From positions 186,001 to 250,000 of the forward strand of contig NZ_LT670846.1 of assembly GCF_900142435.1 (NCBI RefSeq): DNA of 64,000 bases, read 5' to 3'. The DNA comes from Thermocrinis minervae (GTDB taxonomy: Bacteria > Aquificota > Aquificia > Aquificales > Aquificaceae). The position numbers and the translations under genes were made by a program. Under the pieces are notes generated by a model. That model saw only the letters and a program-made list of their open reading frames with translations, searched no databases and had not been told where the DNA came from. Below are positions 25,567 through 36,904 of this stretch, in pieces (the stretch's first letter is position 1; every line of letters begins with the position of its first letter).

Positions 25567-25887
25567 TTATATCTTAAAGTCTACGTTCTTTACCCAGGTG
25601 GGCCTGAAGAATATCCAATCTTTCATGTTTTCCGGCGTTCTTGAGTAGCAGACTTCACACAGAAGTCCGTTCTCTACTAGCTTAGAGTTGTCATCGCAGC
25701 AGTCTGTAAGGTTCCAAAACTCATACCCATCGTGGAAGATTAATTTTCCACATGAAAGACAGTTGTAAAGCTTACATCCCTTAGAAGCGAGAAAATCTTC
25801 AAGTTCAAGCTCTTGATCAAGCTCATCAAGTTCAAACGTGGTCTTTAAAAACTCCCTCTGCTTTTCAGATAGTTCCTTCAGCTTCAT
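25567..25887 (-). CDS. Cysteine-rich small protein of unknown function
   Basis: I do not recognise this 106-aa protein. It has a helical acidic N-terminus (about residues 1-32) and a zinc-ribbon-like middle with CKLYNCLSC (38-46), then DCC and CEVC pairs, giving up to seven cysteines that could bind one or two zincs or an Fe-S cluster. It ends with an aromatic WIFFRPTWVK segment. The start overlaps the end of cmk by 23 bp, and it lies 2 bp upstream of the YkuK-like gene, so it is part of the cmk operon. Confidence 0.65.
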   Translation of the reverse strand: MKLKELSEKQREFLKTTFELDELDQELELEDFLASKGCKLYNCLSCGKLIFHDGYEFWNLTDCCDDNSKLVENGLLCEVCYSRTPENMKDWIFFRPTWVKNVDFKI

Positions 25888-26524
25888 GCTTTTGTAATAT
25901 ATAGCTCAAGATCTCCTTTACAACCTCCTCAAGGGTCTTGTTGGTAGTGTCTACGATTATGGCATCCTCGGCAGGCCTGAAAGGATAAAGGGGTCTTTCA
26001 CTGTCTCTCTTGTCCCTCTCTACTATGCTCTTTAAAACCTCTTCATATGTTACCTTAATGCCTTTGCTTACAAGGTCTTTGTACCTCCTCCTTGCCCTTT
26101 CACGTGGATCTGCCGTTATGAAGAACTTTATGTCTGCGTTTGGGAATATATGTGTACCTACGTCCCTTCCCTCTGCTACGACCTGCCTCTGTCCCACCAA
26201 GGCCCTAAAGAACTCTATCATCTTCTCTCTTAGCTCCGGCAGAGATGCAAGCTTGGAAGCCTCTGTACTTACCTCTTCAGTGTAAAGCTCCTCAGACAAC
26301 TCTTTACCTCTGTAAAAGACTCTAGTTATGCCTATGTCAAAGACCACATCAAAATCTTCGTTAAACAAGGAAAGGGGGTATTTTACCTTATTCTGGGATG
26401 CTATATAAGCGAACAGCCTATAGACCTTACCCGTTTCAAGATACGGTAGGTTTAAAATCTTAGATAGCTCTCTAGCTACTGAGCTTTTACCACTAGCTGC
26501 AGGTCCATCCACAGCTATCTTCAT
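25865..26524 (-). CDS. cmk: Cytidylate kinase
   Basis: Cmk phosphorylates CMP and dCMP to the diphosphates. The protein begins MKIAVDGPAASGKSSVARE with the P-loop at residues 7-15; the YLETGKVYRL substrate segment is near residue 29. The AEGRDVGTHIFP motif is near 110-121 and a lid-like RARRRYKDL follows. I use the ATG at 26524 (219 aa) rather than an upstream in-frame ATG at 26545, because the family N-terminus starts here. There is no Shine-Dalgarno; a TATGAT hexamer 9 nt upstream suggests a minimal leader. It is divergent from bpsA. Confidence 0.93.
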   Translation of the reverse strand: MKIAVDGPAASGKSSVARELSKILNLPYLETGKVYRLFAYIASQNKVKYPLSLFNEDFDVVFDIGITRVFYRGKELSEELYTEEVSTEASKLASLPELREKMIEFFRALVGQRQVVAEGRDVGTHIFPNADIKFFITADPRERARRRYKDLVSKGIKVTYEEVLKSIVERDKRDSERPLYPFRPAEDAIIVDTTNKTLEEVVKEILSYILQKHEAEGTI

Positions 26525-26575
26525 AGATGTGTTATCATAATACAATTAGCTACATTTTTGAAAGGAGGTGGTGTG

Positions 26576-27643
26576 TTGAAAGTTCTAGCGCAGCTAGCTC
26601 AAAAAGCAAGAGAGATTAGTCAGGTTAGGCTTTACAAGAAAAACGTGGAAAGGGTACTTTCTGCATTGCTTGTCAGCGGTGATTTTTGGGAGTTGGTTGA
26701 CATGTCTGACCTTCCTGTACCTGCAGCTTCGGGAATAGTAAGGGTGCTAGTAGAGGAAGGTCTTGCCTTTATAGATGATGAAGAGAACATAAGGCTTACA
26801 CAAAAGGGGCTAGACCTAGTTAAAGAACTGGGTATAGAACCCTACGTGGACTACACTTGTCAAGCATGTGAGGGTAGAGGTATACCCTTCTACGCCAACA
26901 TAGAGTTCTACAGGGAATTCCTGCAAGTAACCAAAGAAAGACCTAAGGCAATAAGAGACTATGACCAGGGTTCAGTTACTCCAGAGACTACGGTTACCAG
27001 GGTTCTGTTCATGGATTCAAGGGGAGATCTGAGAAACAAGGAAATAGTAGTTCTCGGCGCTGAGGACGACCTAACAGGTCTAGCAGTTGCCCTGTTTAGG
27101 AAGGCGAAGAGGGTACTGATCTTAGATATAGACAAAAGACTCATAGACTTTGACAATGCCATATTCAAGGAGTTGGGCATAGACAACGCAGAAGCCATAG
27201 TTTGGGATCTTAGAAAACCCTTAGATAGCAGTATGCTGGGTAAGTTTGATGTGTTCGTATCAGACCCCCCAGAAACCATACCGGCCTTTAGGGCCTTCAT
27301 AGGCAGAGGAATAGCGACTCTCAAAGAAGATGGAGGAGTAGGATACTTCGGCCTCACCCTAAGAGATTCATCCGTGTTCAGATGGAGAGACTTTCAGATA
27401 GCCCTAACCACAGAGTTTGGAGTTGCCATAACCGACATAGTCCAAGACTTTAACCACTACATAACCTGGGATTACCATGCAGAGACTAAGGCAGCAGAGA
27501 TAGCTCCAGTAAAAAGGTTCCCTGAAGGCATATGGTATAGGTCTGCCTGGTACAGGATAGAGGCACTACCTGGCTTTAAGAGGTGGAACGAACCCATATC
27601 GGATGATGTTTTCTACCTTGATGAGGAAGGTTCTACCACTTGA
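26576..27643 (+). CDS. bpsA: N4-bis(aminopropyl)spermidine synthase (branched polyamine synthase)
   Basis: BpsA adds two aminopropyl groups from decarboxylated SAM to spermidine to make the quaternary branched polyamine found in thermophiles, which stabilises DNA and RNA. The 355-aa protein has an N-terminal winged-helix domain (about 1-80), a VDYTCQACEGRG segment, then a Rossmann methyltransferase-like domain with VVLGAEDDLTGLAVAL near residues 161-176, DIDKRLI and the SDPPETIPAF active-site segment near 232. The TTG at 26576 is chosen because GGAGGT lies 6 nt upstream; the ATG-like TTG at 26558 precedes that site. The stop codon overlaps the tRNA-Glu -35 element. Confidence 0.92.
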   Translation: MKVLAQLAQKAREISQVRLYKKNVERVLSALLVSGDFWELVDMSDLPVPAASGIVRVLVEEGLAFIDDEENIRLTQKGLDLVKELGIEPYVDYTCQACEGRGIPFYANIEFYREFLQVTKERPKAIRDYDQGSVTPETTVTRVLFMDSRGDLRNKEIVVLGAEDDLTGLAVALFRKAKRVLILDIDKRLIDFDNAIFKELGIDNAEAIVWDLRKPLDSSMLGKFDVFVSDPPETIPAFRAFIGRGIATLKEDGGVGYFGLTLRDSSVFRWRDFQIALTTEFGVAITDIVQDFNHYITWDYHAETKAAEIAPVKRFPEGIWYRSAWYRIEALPGFKRWNEPISDDVFYLDEEGSTT

Positions 27644-27668
27644 CAAGGGTAGACTTTTATGGTAGAAT
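27640..27668 (+). promoter_or_regulatory. Consensus promoter of tRNA-Glu (and gyrB)
   Basis: TTGACA (-35, 27640-27645) and TAGAAT (-10, 27663-27668) are separated by 17 bp, a near-perfect sigma-70 promoter. The -35 contains the bpsA TGA stop. The expected transcript start is about 15 nt before the tRNA. No separate promoter is seen before gyrB, 12 nt past the tRNA. Confidence 0.75.
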
Positions 27669-27690
27669 ATAACTTAGGTTTAGGTTTGGA

Positions 27691-30141
<2,451 letters not shown>

Positions 30142-30158
30142 GCTTGGGGTAAACTCAC

Positions 30159-30941
30159 ATGTACCAAAGGATACTTGTAGGGCTTGATCCTTCTCATCCA
30201 AGTTTATACGAGTATGCTTTTTTACTTGGTAGCATCTTAAACATACCAGTGGTAGGTATTTACGTACTAGACACAAGGCTTTTGAAGGAAGTCCTTTTGG
30301 AAGACCTTATAAGCTCGCTAGGTCTTGCACCCAAAACAGATCTTTACTCCACAGTAAAGGAGTTTATGGAAGCTCAGGCAGACTTGGTGTTAGACAGCTT
30401 TCTATCTCTAGGCAGACAGAGGGGTGTTAAGGTGTCTTCCTTCCAAACTGAAGGTGTACCTTACGAGGAAATAGTAAAACAAGCCGATCAAGAGGACCTC
30501 ATCGTAGTAGGTAAAAGGTCCAGGAAAGTGATAGAGGGTCTTATGCTAGGCTCCACTTCTGAAAGGGTTGTAAGGCTCGCCAAATGTGACGTTCTCGTAG
30601 TACCACATACAAAGAGGGATCTGAAAAGATTGGGTGTAGCCTACGATAGTAGCCAGAAAGCAAGAAAAGCCTTAGAAGTAGTTCAGAAGCTTGCAGACTT
30701 ACTTAAGGCCGAACTTACTGGTCTTTATGTAGGAGATGCGTACACAGAAGAATTACCTACCTTCATAGAGGTCAGGAAGGGTATACCAGAAGAGGAGATA
30801 GTAAAGTTCTGTGAGGAGAAAAACCTTGACCTCCTTGTAATGGGAGCCTTCTCTAAGAGTGGCATCAAAGAACTTATCCTTGGAAGTACTACCCACTTTG
30901 TGCTTAGCCATGCTAAAATACCTTTACTGCTTGTAAAATAG
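30159..30941 (+). CDS. Tandem universal stress protein (two USP domains)
   Basis: This 260-aa protein contains two UspA domains in tandem. Domain one (about 1-145) ends with the ATP-binding-type motif GKRSRKVIEGLMLGSTSERVV, and domain two (about 155-260) with GAFSKSGIKELILGSTTHFVL, so both keep the G-2x-G-9x-G-S/T nucleotide loop. It is soluble and cytoplasmic. It lies 17 bp after gyrB and 2 bp before rsmI, so it is probably co-transcribed with them. The stress it answers is not predictable. Confidence 0.9.
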   Translation: MYQRILVGLDPSHPSLYEYAFLLGSILNIPVVGIYVLDTRLLKEVLLEDLISSLGLAPKTDLYSTVKEFMEAQADLVLDSFLSLGRQRGVKVSSFQTEGVPYEEIVKQADQEDLIVVGKRSRKVIEGLMLGSTSERVVRLAKCDVLVVPHTKRDLKRLGVAYDSSQKARKALEVVQKLADLLKAELTGLYVGDAYTEELPTFIEVRKGIPEEEIVKFCEEKNLDLLVMGAFSKSGIKELILGSTTHFVLSHAKIPLLLVK

Positions 30942-30943
30942 AA

Positions 30944-31612
30944 ATGGGTAAGTTGTACGTTATAGCCACTCCTATAGGTAACTTGGGTGATATTACCTAC
31001 AGAGCTATTGAAATCTTAAAAAAAGTAAACTTTATAGCATGCGAGGATACAAGAAGGACTATGATACTTTTGAACCACTATGGGATCAAAGACAAAAAGC
31101 TTCTCTCCTACTACGAGCCTAAAGAAAGCCTGCAGGTGCCAAAGATTCTAAAGCTCCTTGAAAAGGAAGACGTAGCCCTTGTGTCTGACGCGGGCATGCC
31201 TTCCATATCTGATCCTGGCTACAAGCTCATAAAACAGTGTATACAGAAGAATATACCCGTTGAGGTCATACCCGGGCCAAGCGCCGTGACTACAGCACTA
31301 GTCGGCTCTGGACTACCCACAGACAGGTTCCTGTTTGTAGGATTCTTACCCAAGAAGGGTCTTGAAGGCTACCTTGAAGAGTTAAAAACATGCACGGATA
31401 CAACCATAATAGCCTTTGAATCTCCCAACAGAATCCTCAAGACTCTTGAGGTCATGAAAAAAGTGTTTCCACCTCAAACGGAAACGTGCGTAGCCAGAGA
31501 GCTTACAAAGATCCACGAGGAATATATAAGGGGATCACTAGAGGATGTATACAATCAGTTAAAAGAAAGGGGAGAGATCAAGGGAGAGATTGTCCTCCTC
31601 TGGAGACTGTAA
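30944..31612 (+). CDS. rsmI: 16S rRNA 2'-O-ribose C1402 methyltransferase RsmI
   Basis: RsmI methylates the ribose of C1402 in the 16S rRNA decoding centre. The 222-aa protein is of the tetrapyrrole-methylase fold and starts with the family signature LYVIATPIGNLGDITYRAIE (residues 3-22). It shows CEDTRRT, LVSDAGMPSISDPGY, GPSAVTTALVGSGLPTD and ARELTKIHEE in order. It lies between the USP gene and the reverse gyrase gene, ending 13 bp before the latter's likely ATG. Confidence 0.95.
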   Translation: MGKLYVIATPIGNLGDITYRAIEILKKVNFIACEDTRRTMILLNHYGIKDKKLLSYYEPKESLQVPKILKLLEKEDVALVSDAGMPSISDPGYKLIKQCIQKNIPVEVIPGPSAVTTALVGSGLPTDRFLFVGFLPKKGLEGYLEELKTCTDTTIIAFESPNRILKTLEVMKKVFPPQTETCVARELTKIHEEYIRGSLEDVYNQLKERGEIKGEIVLLWRL

Positions 31613-31625
31613 AATATACCAAGTT

Positions 31626-34600
31626 ATGATACCAAGCTACTTCTTAAGACTGTGTCCTAACTGCGGTGGCGATATAAGCTCTGAAAGGTTGTATGCTGGT
31701 CTTCCGTGTGAGAAGTGCATGCCAGAGATAAGGCAGGACGTATGTTCTTACGAAGACCTCAAGGGGTTTATGGAAAAGATATGCAAGATGGAGGAGGAAC
31801 TAAGCGAGTGGGAAGCCTTCTTCCAAAAGAGGATCGGCTCTAAACCTTGGAGCCTCCAACTTGCATGGGCAAAGAGGGTACTTCTGGGCAGATCCTTTGC
31901 TCTGCTCGCACCAACGGGCGTAGGAAAAACCTCCTTCGGCACATCCATGGCCGTCTTCTTAGCCAAGAAGGGTAAAAGATCTTACATAATAGTGCCTACC
32001 AAATTACTCCTGAAGCAGATCCATAACAAACTTCTCAGCTTAGGACTGGAGGAAGAAGAACTTTTGTACTTCGGTGATGAGACCGAGAAAGAAAAGGAGA
32101 AGAAAAGACAGCTTCTACAAGAGGGAAGGTTTAAGGTCCTTTTAACTACTTCCATGTTCCTCTATAGGAATTACCAAGCTATACCCAGAGGCTTTTCCTT
32201 TGTCTTTGTGGACGACGTAGATTCCTTCTTAAAAACAGCAAAGAATATAGACAAAGCCTTATACCTCCTAGGTTTTGACGAGGAGGACATTCAAAAAGCC
32301 TTAGAGCTTATAAAGGAAAAATCAAGCCACAACAGGGATTACGAGAAGATAAAGTCCCTATCCGAGGAAGTAAAGAAGTTATCTCTGAAGGCAAAGGGTG
32401 TTCTTGTGGTGTCTTCTGCCACTTCCAACCCAAGGTCAAACAGGGTAAAGCTCTTTAGAGAACTTTTAGGCTTTGAAGTAGGAACACCTACCTTCTACCT
32501 TAGAAATGTAGTAGACGCTTACGTACATGAAAGGCCTACCATTGAGACTCTAGTAAACTGGATTAGGAAGCTAGGCAAAGGGGGCTTGGTGTTTGTTTCC
32601 TCCGACATGGGCAAAGAACAAGTAGAAAAACTGAAGGAAGCTTTAAGTCACCATGGTATTAACTCCCTAACGTACGAAGAGCTGACAGAAGAGAATCTAA
32701 AGCTTTACGAAGAGGGTAAGGTAGAGGTACTCATAGGCATAGCCTCCTACAGAAACCCGCTAGCCCGTGGCTTCGATATGCCCCATGTAGTCAGGTATGC
32801 CATCTTTTACGGAGTTCCCAAGATGAGCATATCCCTAAAGCTAGAGGAAAACCTCTCACACCTCCTTTGGGCTTTAACCTCCATAAGGTCGCTAATAGTA
32901 AAGCAGCTTCCCCATTATGGGCCAACGCTAGAAAGATGGATAGAAAGACTAAGAAGGTACCAGTACTTGTCAGAGGAATTCCTCGAAGAAAAACAGGATC
33001 TAAAAGAAAAGGTTGATAACTTGAAGCTTGAAATATCCAAATTCCTGAACTCTGAAGATGTTATAGCCATACTGGAGAGCAGCAATGAAGTAACCTTAAG
33101 AAGATCGGAAGAAGGATACTATCTTGTGGTTTCGGACGTTACAGGCTATCTCCAGGCAAGCGGTAGAACATCAAGGATGTACGCCGGTGGTATAAGCAAA
33201 GGTCTTTCTCTTGTATTAGTCGATGATGTAAGAGCTCTAAACCACCTGCAAAAAAGGGTAAGATGGTTCAACGAAGATATAAAGCTTACACCCATAGAAG
33301 AAATAGACATAGGGAAAATAGTAGAGGAGATAGACAGAGATAGGGAAAAGATAAAGAATATATTGGCTGGTAAGGAAAAGCCTCAGTCTAAAGACATTCT
33401 AAAACCCATCCTCATAGTCGTGGAGTCACCCAACAAAGCTAGAACTATAGCCAACTTCTTCGGTAAGCCTGTAAGAAGAAGGGTAGGAGATCACGAACTT
33501 CTCGAAACCTCTGTAGAAGACAGATACATAATGATAACCGCATCCTTGGGACACATAACAGACCTAAACAAAGAAAGAGACTTTCACGGTGTTTATGTAA
33601 GCGAGGACAGCATTGTACCCTACTACGAAGTTATAGAGGGAAAGGAAGGTATAGTAGAGAGTCTCAGGCTTATGGCTATGGAATGTTCTGAGGTGCTTGT
33701 AGCCACAGACCCGGACACAGAGGGTGAGAAGATAGGCTGGGATATAAGGCTTATCCTCAGACCTTATGTAAAAAACATAAAACGTATGGAGTTCCACGAA
33801 GTTACCAAAAAGGCTATCTTAAAGGGGATAAAAGAACCAAGGGACTTTAACGAAAACCTAGTAAAAGCTCAGATAGTAAGAAGGATAGCTGACAGATGGG
33901 TAGGTTTTGAGTTCTCTCAAGAGCTTTGGAGAGCCTTTGGCAAAAACTGGCTTTCTGCAGGAAGAGTTCAGACGCCTGTGCTTGGTTGGATAATAAAGAG
34001 AGAGCAAGAATACCGCCAAAAGATATACAAAGTAATAATAAACCTGGACCAGGATGATAAAAGGCTAAGGATTGAATTCACCTTTGACAACAAGCAGGAA
34101 GCCAAAGAGTTCTTTGATAACTTAGACAGCATTAGAATAGAAAAAATAGAGGAAGCTGAAGAGTACATTCACCCACCGCCACCTTACAGAACGGACACAC
34201 TTTTAAAGGACGCAAGCGACAAGTTCAAATTCTCACTTCAAAAGACCATGGACCTTGCTCAAACCCTCTTTGAACTCGGCTTTATAACTTACCACCGGAC
34301 AGACTCGGTCAGAGTTTCGGACTATGGCATAGCTATAGCCAGGGAGTTCATAGAAGAAAACTTTGGCAAAGAATACTTCCATCCTAGAGTTTGGGGAGAA
34401 GGTGGAGCCCACGAATGTATAAGGCCCACAAAGAACATAGAACCAGAAGAGCTAAGATCTTTAGTACTCAGCGGGCAGGTAGAAGGTCTCAATAAAGATC
34501 ATCTAGCTATCTACACCCTTGTGTTTAAACGGTTTATGGCAAGCCAGATGAAGCCAGCTAAGGTAAGAGTAATAAAAACTCTAATAAAAGCTTTAGACAA

Positions 34601-35072
34601 AGAGCTGACTGTAAGTCTAAGAACTCATATACTTGAAGAAGGCTTTAACAATATACTTCCCATAGAACTCAACCCATCCTACGAGGATGTCACCCTGAGT
34701 ACCGAAGGAAGAAAATACTTAAAAGCATCACCGAGGGCATATCTGTACACCTACGGCGAGCTAGTTATGGAGATGAAAGAAAAGGGTATAGGTAGACCTT
34801 CCACCTATGCCACGATAGTAGAAAAGCTGATAGAAAGGGGGTACGTCATAGAGAAAAAGGGCTTCCTTATCCCCACAAGGCTTGGGAAGGAGATATACCA
34901 ATACCTGAGCTCAAAAGACCAGATAAAGGGATTCGTCTCCGAGGAGTTTACAAAAGAGTTAGAAAAGATGATGGACATGGTGGAGGATGGAAAAGAAAAC
35001 TACATAAGCATACTAAAAAAGCTATACAGGGATATAATAATCTTGGAAAAAGAGTTGGAGGTAGGAAGATGA
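31626..35072 (+). CDS. rgy: Reverse gyrase
   Basis: Reverse gyrase introduces positive supercoils and is the hallmark enzyme of hyperthermophiles. The 1148-aa protein has an N-terminal zinc finger (C10, C13, C28, C31), then the SF2 helicase module with Walker A APTGVGKT (about 95-102) and FVDDVDS as the DEAD-like box. A latch region follows, then the topoisomerase IA module with the TOPRIM VESPNKA (Glu near 600) and the catalytic Tyr889 in ITYHRTDS. The second zinc finger often found ahead of the topoisomerase TOPRIM is not visible. I choose the ATG at 31626 over an in-frame start at 31590 inside rsmI, since the zinc finger then begins naturally; there is no Shine-Dalgarno and TAAAAT lies 10 nt upstream. 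Confidence 0.96.
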   Translation: MIPSYFLRLCPNCGGDISSERLYAGLPCEKCMPEIRQDVCSYEDLKGFMEKICKMEEELSEWEAFFQKRIGSKPWSLQLAWAKRVLLGRSFALLAPTGVGKTSFGTSMAVFLAKKGKRSYIIVPTKLLLKQIHNKLLSLGLEEEELLYFGDETEKEKEKKRQLLQEGRFKVLLTTSMFLYRNYQAIPRGFSFVFVDDVDSFLKTAKNIDKALYLLGFDEEDIQKALELIKEKSSHNRDYEKIKSLSEEVKKLSLKAKGVLVVSSATSNPRSNRVKLFRELLGFEVGTPTFYLRNVVDAYVHERPTIETLVNWIRKLGKGGLVFVSSDMGKEQVEKLKEALSHHGINSLTYEELTEENLKLYEEGKVEVLIGIASYRNPLARGFDMPHVVRYAIFYGVPKMSISLKLEENLSHLLWALTSIRSLIVKQLPHYGPTLERWIERLRRYQYLSEEFLEEKQDLKEKVDNLKLEISKFLNSEDVIAILESSNEVTLRRSEEGYYLVVSDVTGYLQASGRTSRMYAGGISKGLSLVLVDDVRALNHLQKRVRWFNEDIKLTPIEEIDIGKIVEEIDRDREKIKNILAGKEKPQSKDILKPILIVVESPNKARTIANFFGKPVRRRVGDHELLETSVEDRYIMITASLGHITDLNKERDFHGVYVSEDSIVPYYEVIEGKEGIVESLRLMAMECSEVLVATDPDTEGEKIGWDIRLILRPYVKNIKRMEFHEVTKKAILKGIKEPRDFNENLVKAQIVRRIADRWVGFEFSQELWRAFGKNWLSAGRVQTPVLGWIIKREQEYRQKIYKVIINLDQDDKRLRIEFTFDNKQEAKEFFDNLDSIRIEKIEEAEEYIHPPPPYRTDTLLKDASDKFKFSLQKTMDLAQTLFELGFITYHRTDSVRVSDYGIAIAREFIEENFGKEYFHPRVWGEGGAHECIRPTKNIEPEELRSLVLSGQVEGLNKDHLAIYTLVFKRFMASQMKPAKVRVIKTLIKALDKELTVSLRTHILEEGFNNILPIELNPSYEDVTLSTEGRKYLKASPRAYLYTYGELVMEMKEKGIGRPSTYATIVEKLIERGYVIEKKGFLIPTRLGKEIYQYLSSKDQIKGFVSEEFTKELEKMMDMVEDGKENYISILKKLYRDIIILEKELEVGR

Positions 35073-35476
35073 GTCTCTTTTTGCATTCCTTGTTTGCTTA
35101 TAGCACTATATTCCTAAACTTCTTGGCAGCGATCCTCTACGCGCTAAACTACATCATACTGAAGGATGAAAGAGTGCTTAAGTACGCGATAGTGTTCCAT
35201 GGTGTATCCGTAGTGACCTCTGTGTTTGCCGCTATCAATGGCCTGTATGTATCCAATATACCCTTGGTTGCTTCCAAACTACCTTTTATCTGGGGTTTTC
35301 CACACAAGTGGAACGGACTATTCTTATCACTCGTGAACCTAGTGACCTTTGCCTTAGTATGGCTAAAGAGGGAAGCACTTGGTAGAAAGTTGCTATACAT
35401 ATCTATACTGCTAATCCTACTTTTGTTCCTCCAGACTCTAACGGGTTGGATGATAAAGCTTGTTTTCTTCGCCTGA
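35069..35476 (+). CDS. Four-helix membrane protein of unknown function
   Basis: This 135-aa protein has four predicted membrane helices (about residues 10-30, 42-62, 85-102 and 108-130) and conserved-looking His and Trp residues at FHGV and PHKWNG. The layout recalls DUF2231-like small membrane proteins, some with heme, but I cannot assign a family with confidence. The ATG overlaps the reverse gyrase stop by 4 bp, so it is translationally coupled to it. Its 3' end overlaps convergent ybeY by 39 bp. Confidence 0.7.
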   Translation: MSLFLHSLFAYSTIFLNFLAAILYALNYIILKDERVLKYAIVFHGVSVVTSVFAAINGLYVSNIPLVASKLPFIWGFPHKWNGLFLSLVNLVTFALVWLKREALGRKLLYISILLILLLFLQTLTGWMIKLVFFA

Positions 35477-35896
35477 CAAGAGCCAACCTTCCAGGGAGAA
35501 GAAAAGTTTGGCTTCTTCTCCTCCCTTCTCGTGATCATAACCCAGTAGATGTACAAGACCATGAGCTAGGAGTCTCTTCAGTTCCTCTTCCAAAGAGTGT
35601 TTCAGCTCTTGTGCTTGCCTTTTTGCAGTATCCAATGATATGACTATCTCTCCAAGCAGTGTAAATTTTCCCACATTTTCGTTTAACTCAAAAGATAGGA
35701 CATCTGTAGGCTTATCCTTGTTCCTGTAGATCCTGTTTAGCTCCCTTATGGTTTCGTCAGAACATAAAAAGACACTTACCTCTACTCCTTCAAGATCAAG
35801 CATTCTAAGGAACTTGATGAGGGTTTCTTTAAGAGTTTTCAGCCTTAGACCTTTTACCCTCTTTTCTGTCCTTATGCTTACCTTCAAACTCTTCAT
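35438..35896 (-). CDS. ybeY: Endoribonuclease YbeY (16S rRNA 3' maturation)
   Basis: YbeY is a zinc-dependent endoribonuclease in 16S rRNA 3' processing and ribosome quality control. The 152-aa protein carries the family signature HGLVHLLGYDH (H3XH5XH metal site) near residues 113-123, the NRIYRNKDKPTDVLSFE segment, and a long C-terminal tail (about 25 residues after the motif). Its ATG at 35896 lies 68 bp inside the end of phoH, in a different frame; the conserved N-terminal VSIRTEKRV strand supports that start. It is the usual phoH-ybeY pairing. Confidence 0.93.
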   Translation of the reverse strand: MKSLKVSIRTEKRVKGLRLKTLKETLIKFLRMLDLEGVEVSVFLCSDETIRELNRIYRNKDKPTDVLSFELNENVGKFTLLGEIVISLDTAKRQAQELKHSLEEELKRLLAHGLVHLLGYDHEKGGEEAKLFFSLEGWLLSGEENKLYHPTR

Positions 35897-36839
35897 AGGC
35901 TTTTATTATCTTTGCAACTATAGGATGTCTTACTACATCTTCTTGAGTAAAGTAGATAAAAGCTATGTCGTCTATGTCTTTGAGCACCTTTATAGCTTCC
36001 ACAAGACCAGACTGTTCCTTACTGGGAAGGTCTATTTGAGTGATATCCCCTGTAATTACTACCTTAGAACCAAAACCTATACGTGTGAGGAACATCTTCA
36101 TCTGTTCTCTCGTAGCGTTCTGTGCTTCATCAAGTATTATGAAAGCATCGTTTAGGGTTCTACCCCTCATGAATGCTAGAGGGGCTATCTCTATTATGTT
36201 TCTCTCAAGCATATAAGCTGCCTTATCGTAGTCCACCATATCATAGAGAGCATCGTAGAGAGGCCTAAGGTATGGGTCTACCTTCTCTGCTATACCACCT
36301 GGAAGAAAGCCTAACTTTTCACCTGCTTCTACTGCCGGTCTTGTGAGTATTATCTTGCTTACTTTGTTTTCCTTGAGATGCACCAAGGCCATGGCCATAG
36401 CTAGATATGTTTTTCCTGTTCCAGCAGGACCTATTCCGAAGACTATATCCTTCTCCTTTATGGCATCCACGTAAAGTTTCTGAGTCTTTGTCTTTGGATA
36501 TATGGCCTTTTTGCGATGTGTGACAAGTATTACTTCCTCCTTCTGCGGTTGTACCTGAATTTCCTTTACAAATTCAGCAGCTCTTTCTCTAACTTCCTGG
36601 GCTGTCATGCTTCTATTTTTTAACTCCTTTATGATGTCGGTTATGAACTTGTGAGCTCTTGCTACCTTGTCCTCTTCACCCTTTAGTATTATCTCTGTTC
36701 CTCTAGCGGTTATTTTTATACCAAAGAGCTCAGAAAAGTATTTGAGGTTTTCGTCTGCTCTACCTACTATGGCATAAAACTTTTCATCAAAACTACCAAG
36801 ATCTACCCTTTCTTCAACCTTTTCCATATTCGTTGACAT
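35829..36839 (-). CDS. PhoH-like ATPase (PhoL)
   Basis: PhoH-like proteins are cytoplasmic ATPases with putative RNA helicase activity, usually encoded beside ybeY. The 336-aa protein has an N-terminal KH-like domain (about 20-95), then the ATPase with Walker A GPAGTGKTY near residues 137-145, ILTRPAVEAGEKLGFLPG, the Walker B FIILDEAQN near 238, and a C-terminal charged tail. An ATG at 36839 is used; a second ATG lies 4 codons on. It is divergent from htpX, sharing a palindromic AT element. Confidence 0.93.
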   Translation of the reverse strand: MSTNMEKVEERVDLGSFDEKFYAIVGRADENLKYFSELFGIKITARGTEIILKGEEDKVARAHKFITDIIKELKNRSMTAQEVRERAAEFVKEIQVQPQKEEVILVTHRKKAIYPKTKTQKLYVDAIKEKDIVFGIGPAGTGKTYLAMAMALVHLKENKVSKIILTRPAVEAGEKLGFLPGGIAEKVDPYLRPLYDALYDMVDYDKAAYMLERNIIEIAPLAFMRGRTLNDAFIILDEAQNATREQMKMFLTRIGFGSKVVITGDITQIDLPSKEQSGLVEAIKVLKDIDDIAFIYFTQEDVVRHPIVAKIIKAYEEFEGKHKDRKEGKRSKAENS

Positions 36840-36853
36840 GCTATCTTGTTAGA

Positions 36854-36865
36854 ATAATATATTAT
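36854..36865. promoter_or_regulatory. Palindromic -10 element between phoH and htpX
   Basis: ATAATATATTAT is a perfect 12-bp palindrome in the 65-bp gap between divergent genes. It offers TATTAT as a -10 on each strand (36860-36865 plus, 36854-36859 minus). This mirrors the der/thioesterase intergenic palindrome. Confidence 0.45.
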
Positions 36866-36904
36866 CACTAACCACTCAGTCAACAGTAATAAAGGAGGCA
36901 AACC

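Noticed and set aside
31590-31625. Reverse gyrase start at 31590
   Set aside because: It would add 12 residues read out of frame from rsmI. The zinc finger begins correctly from ATG 31626.
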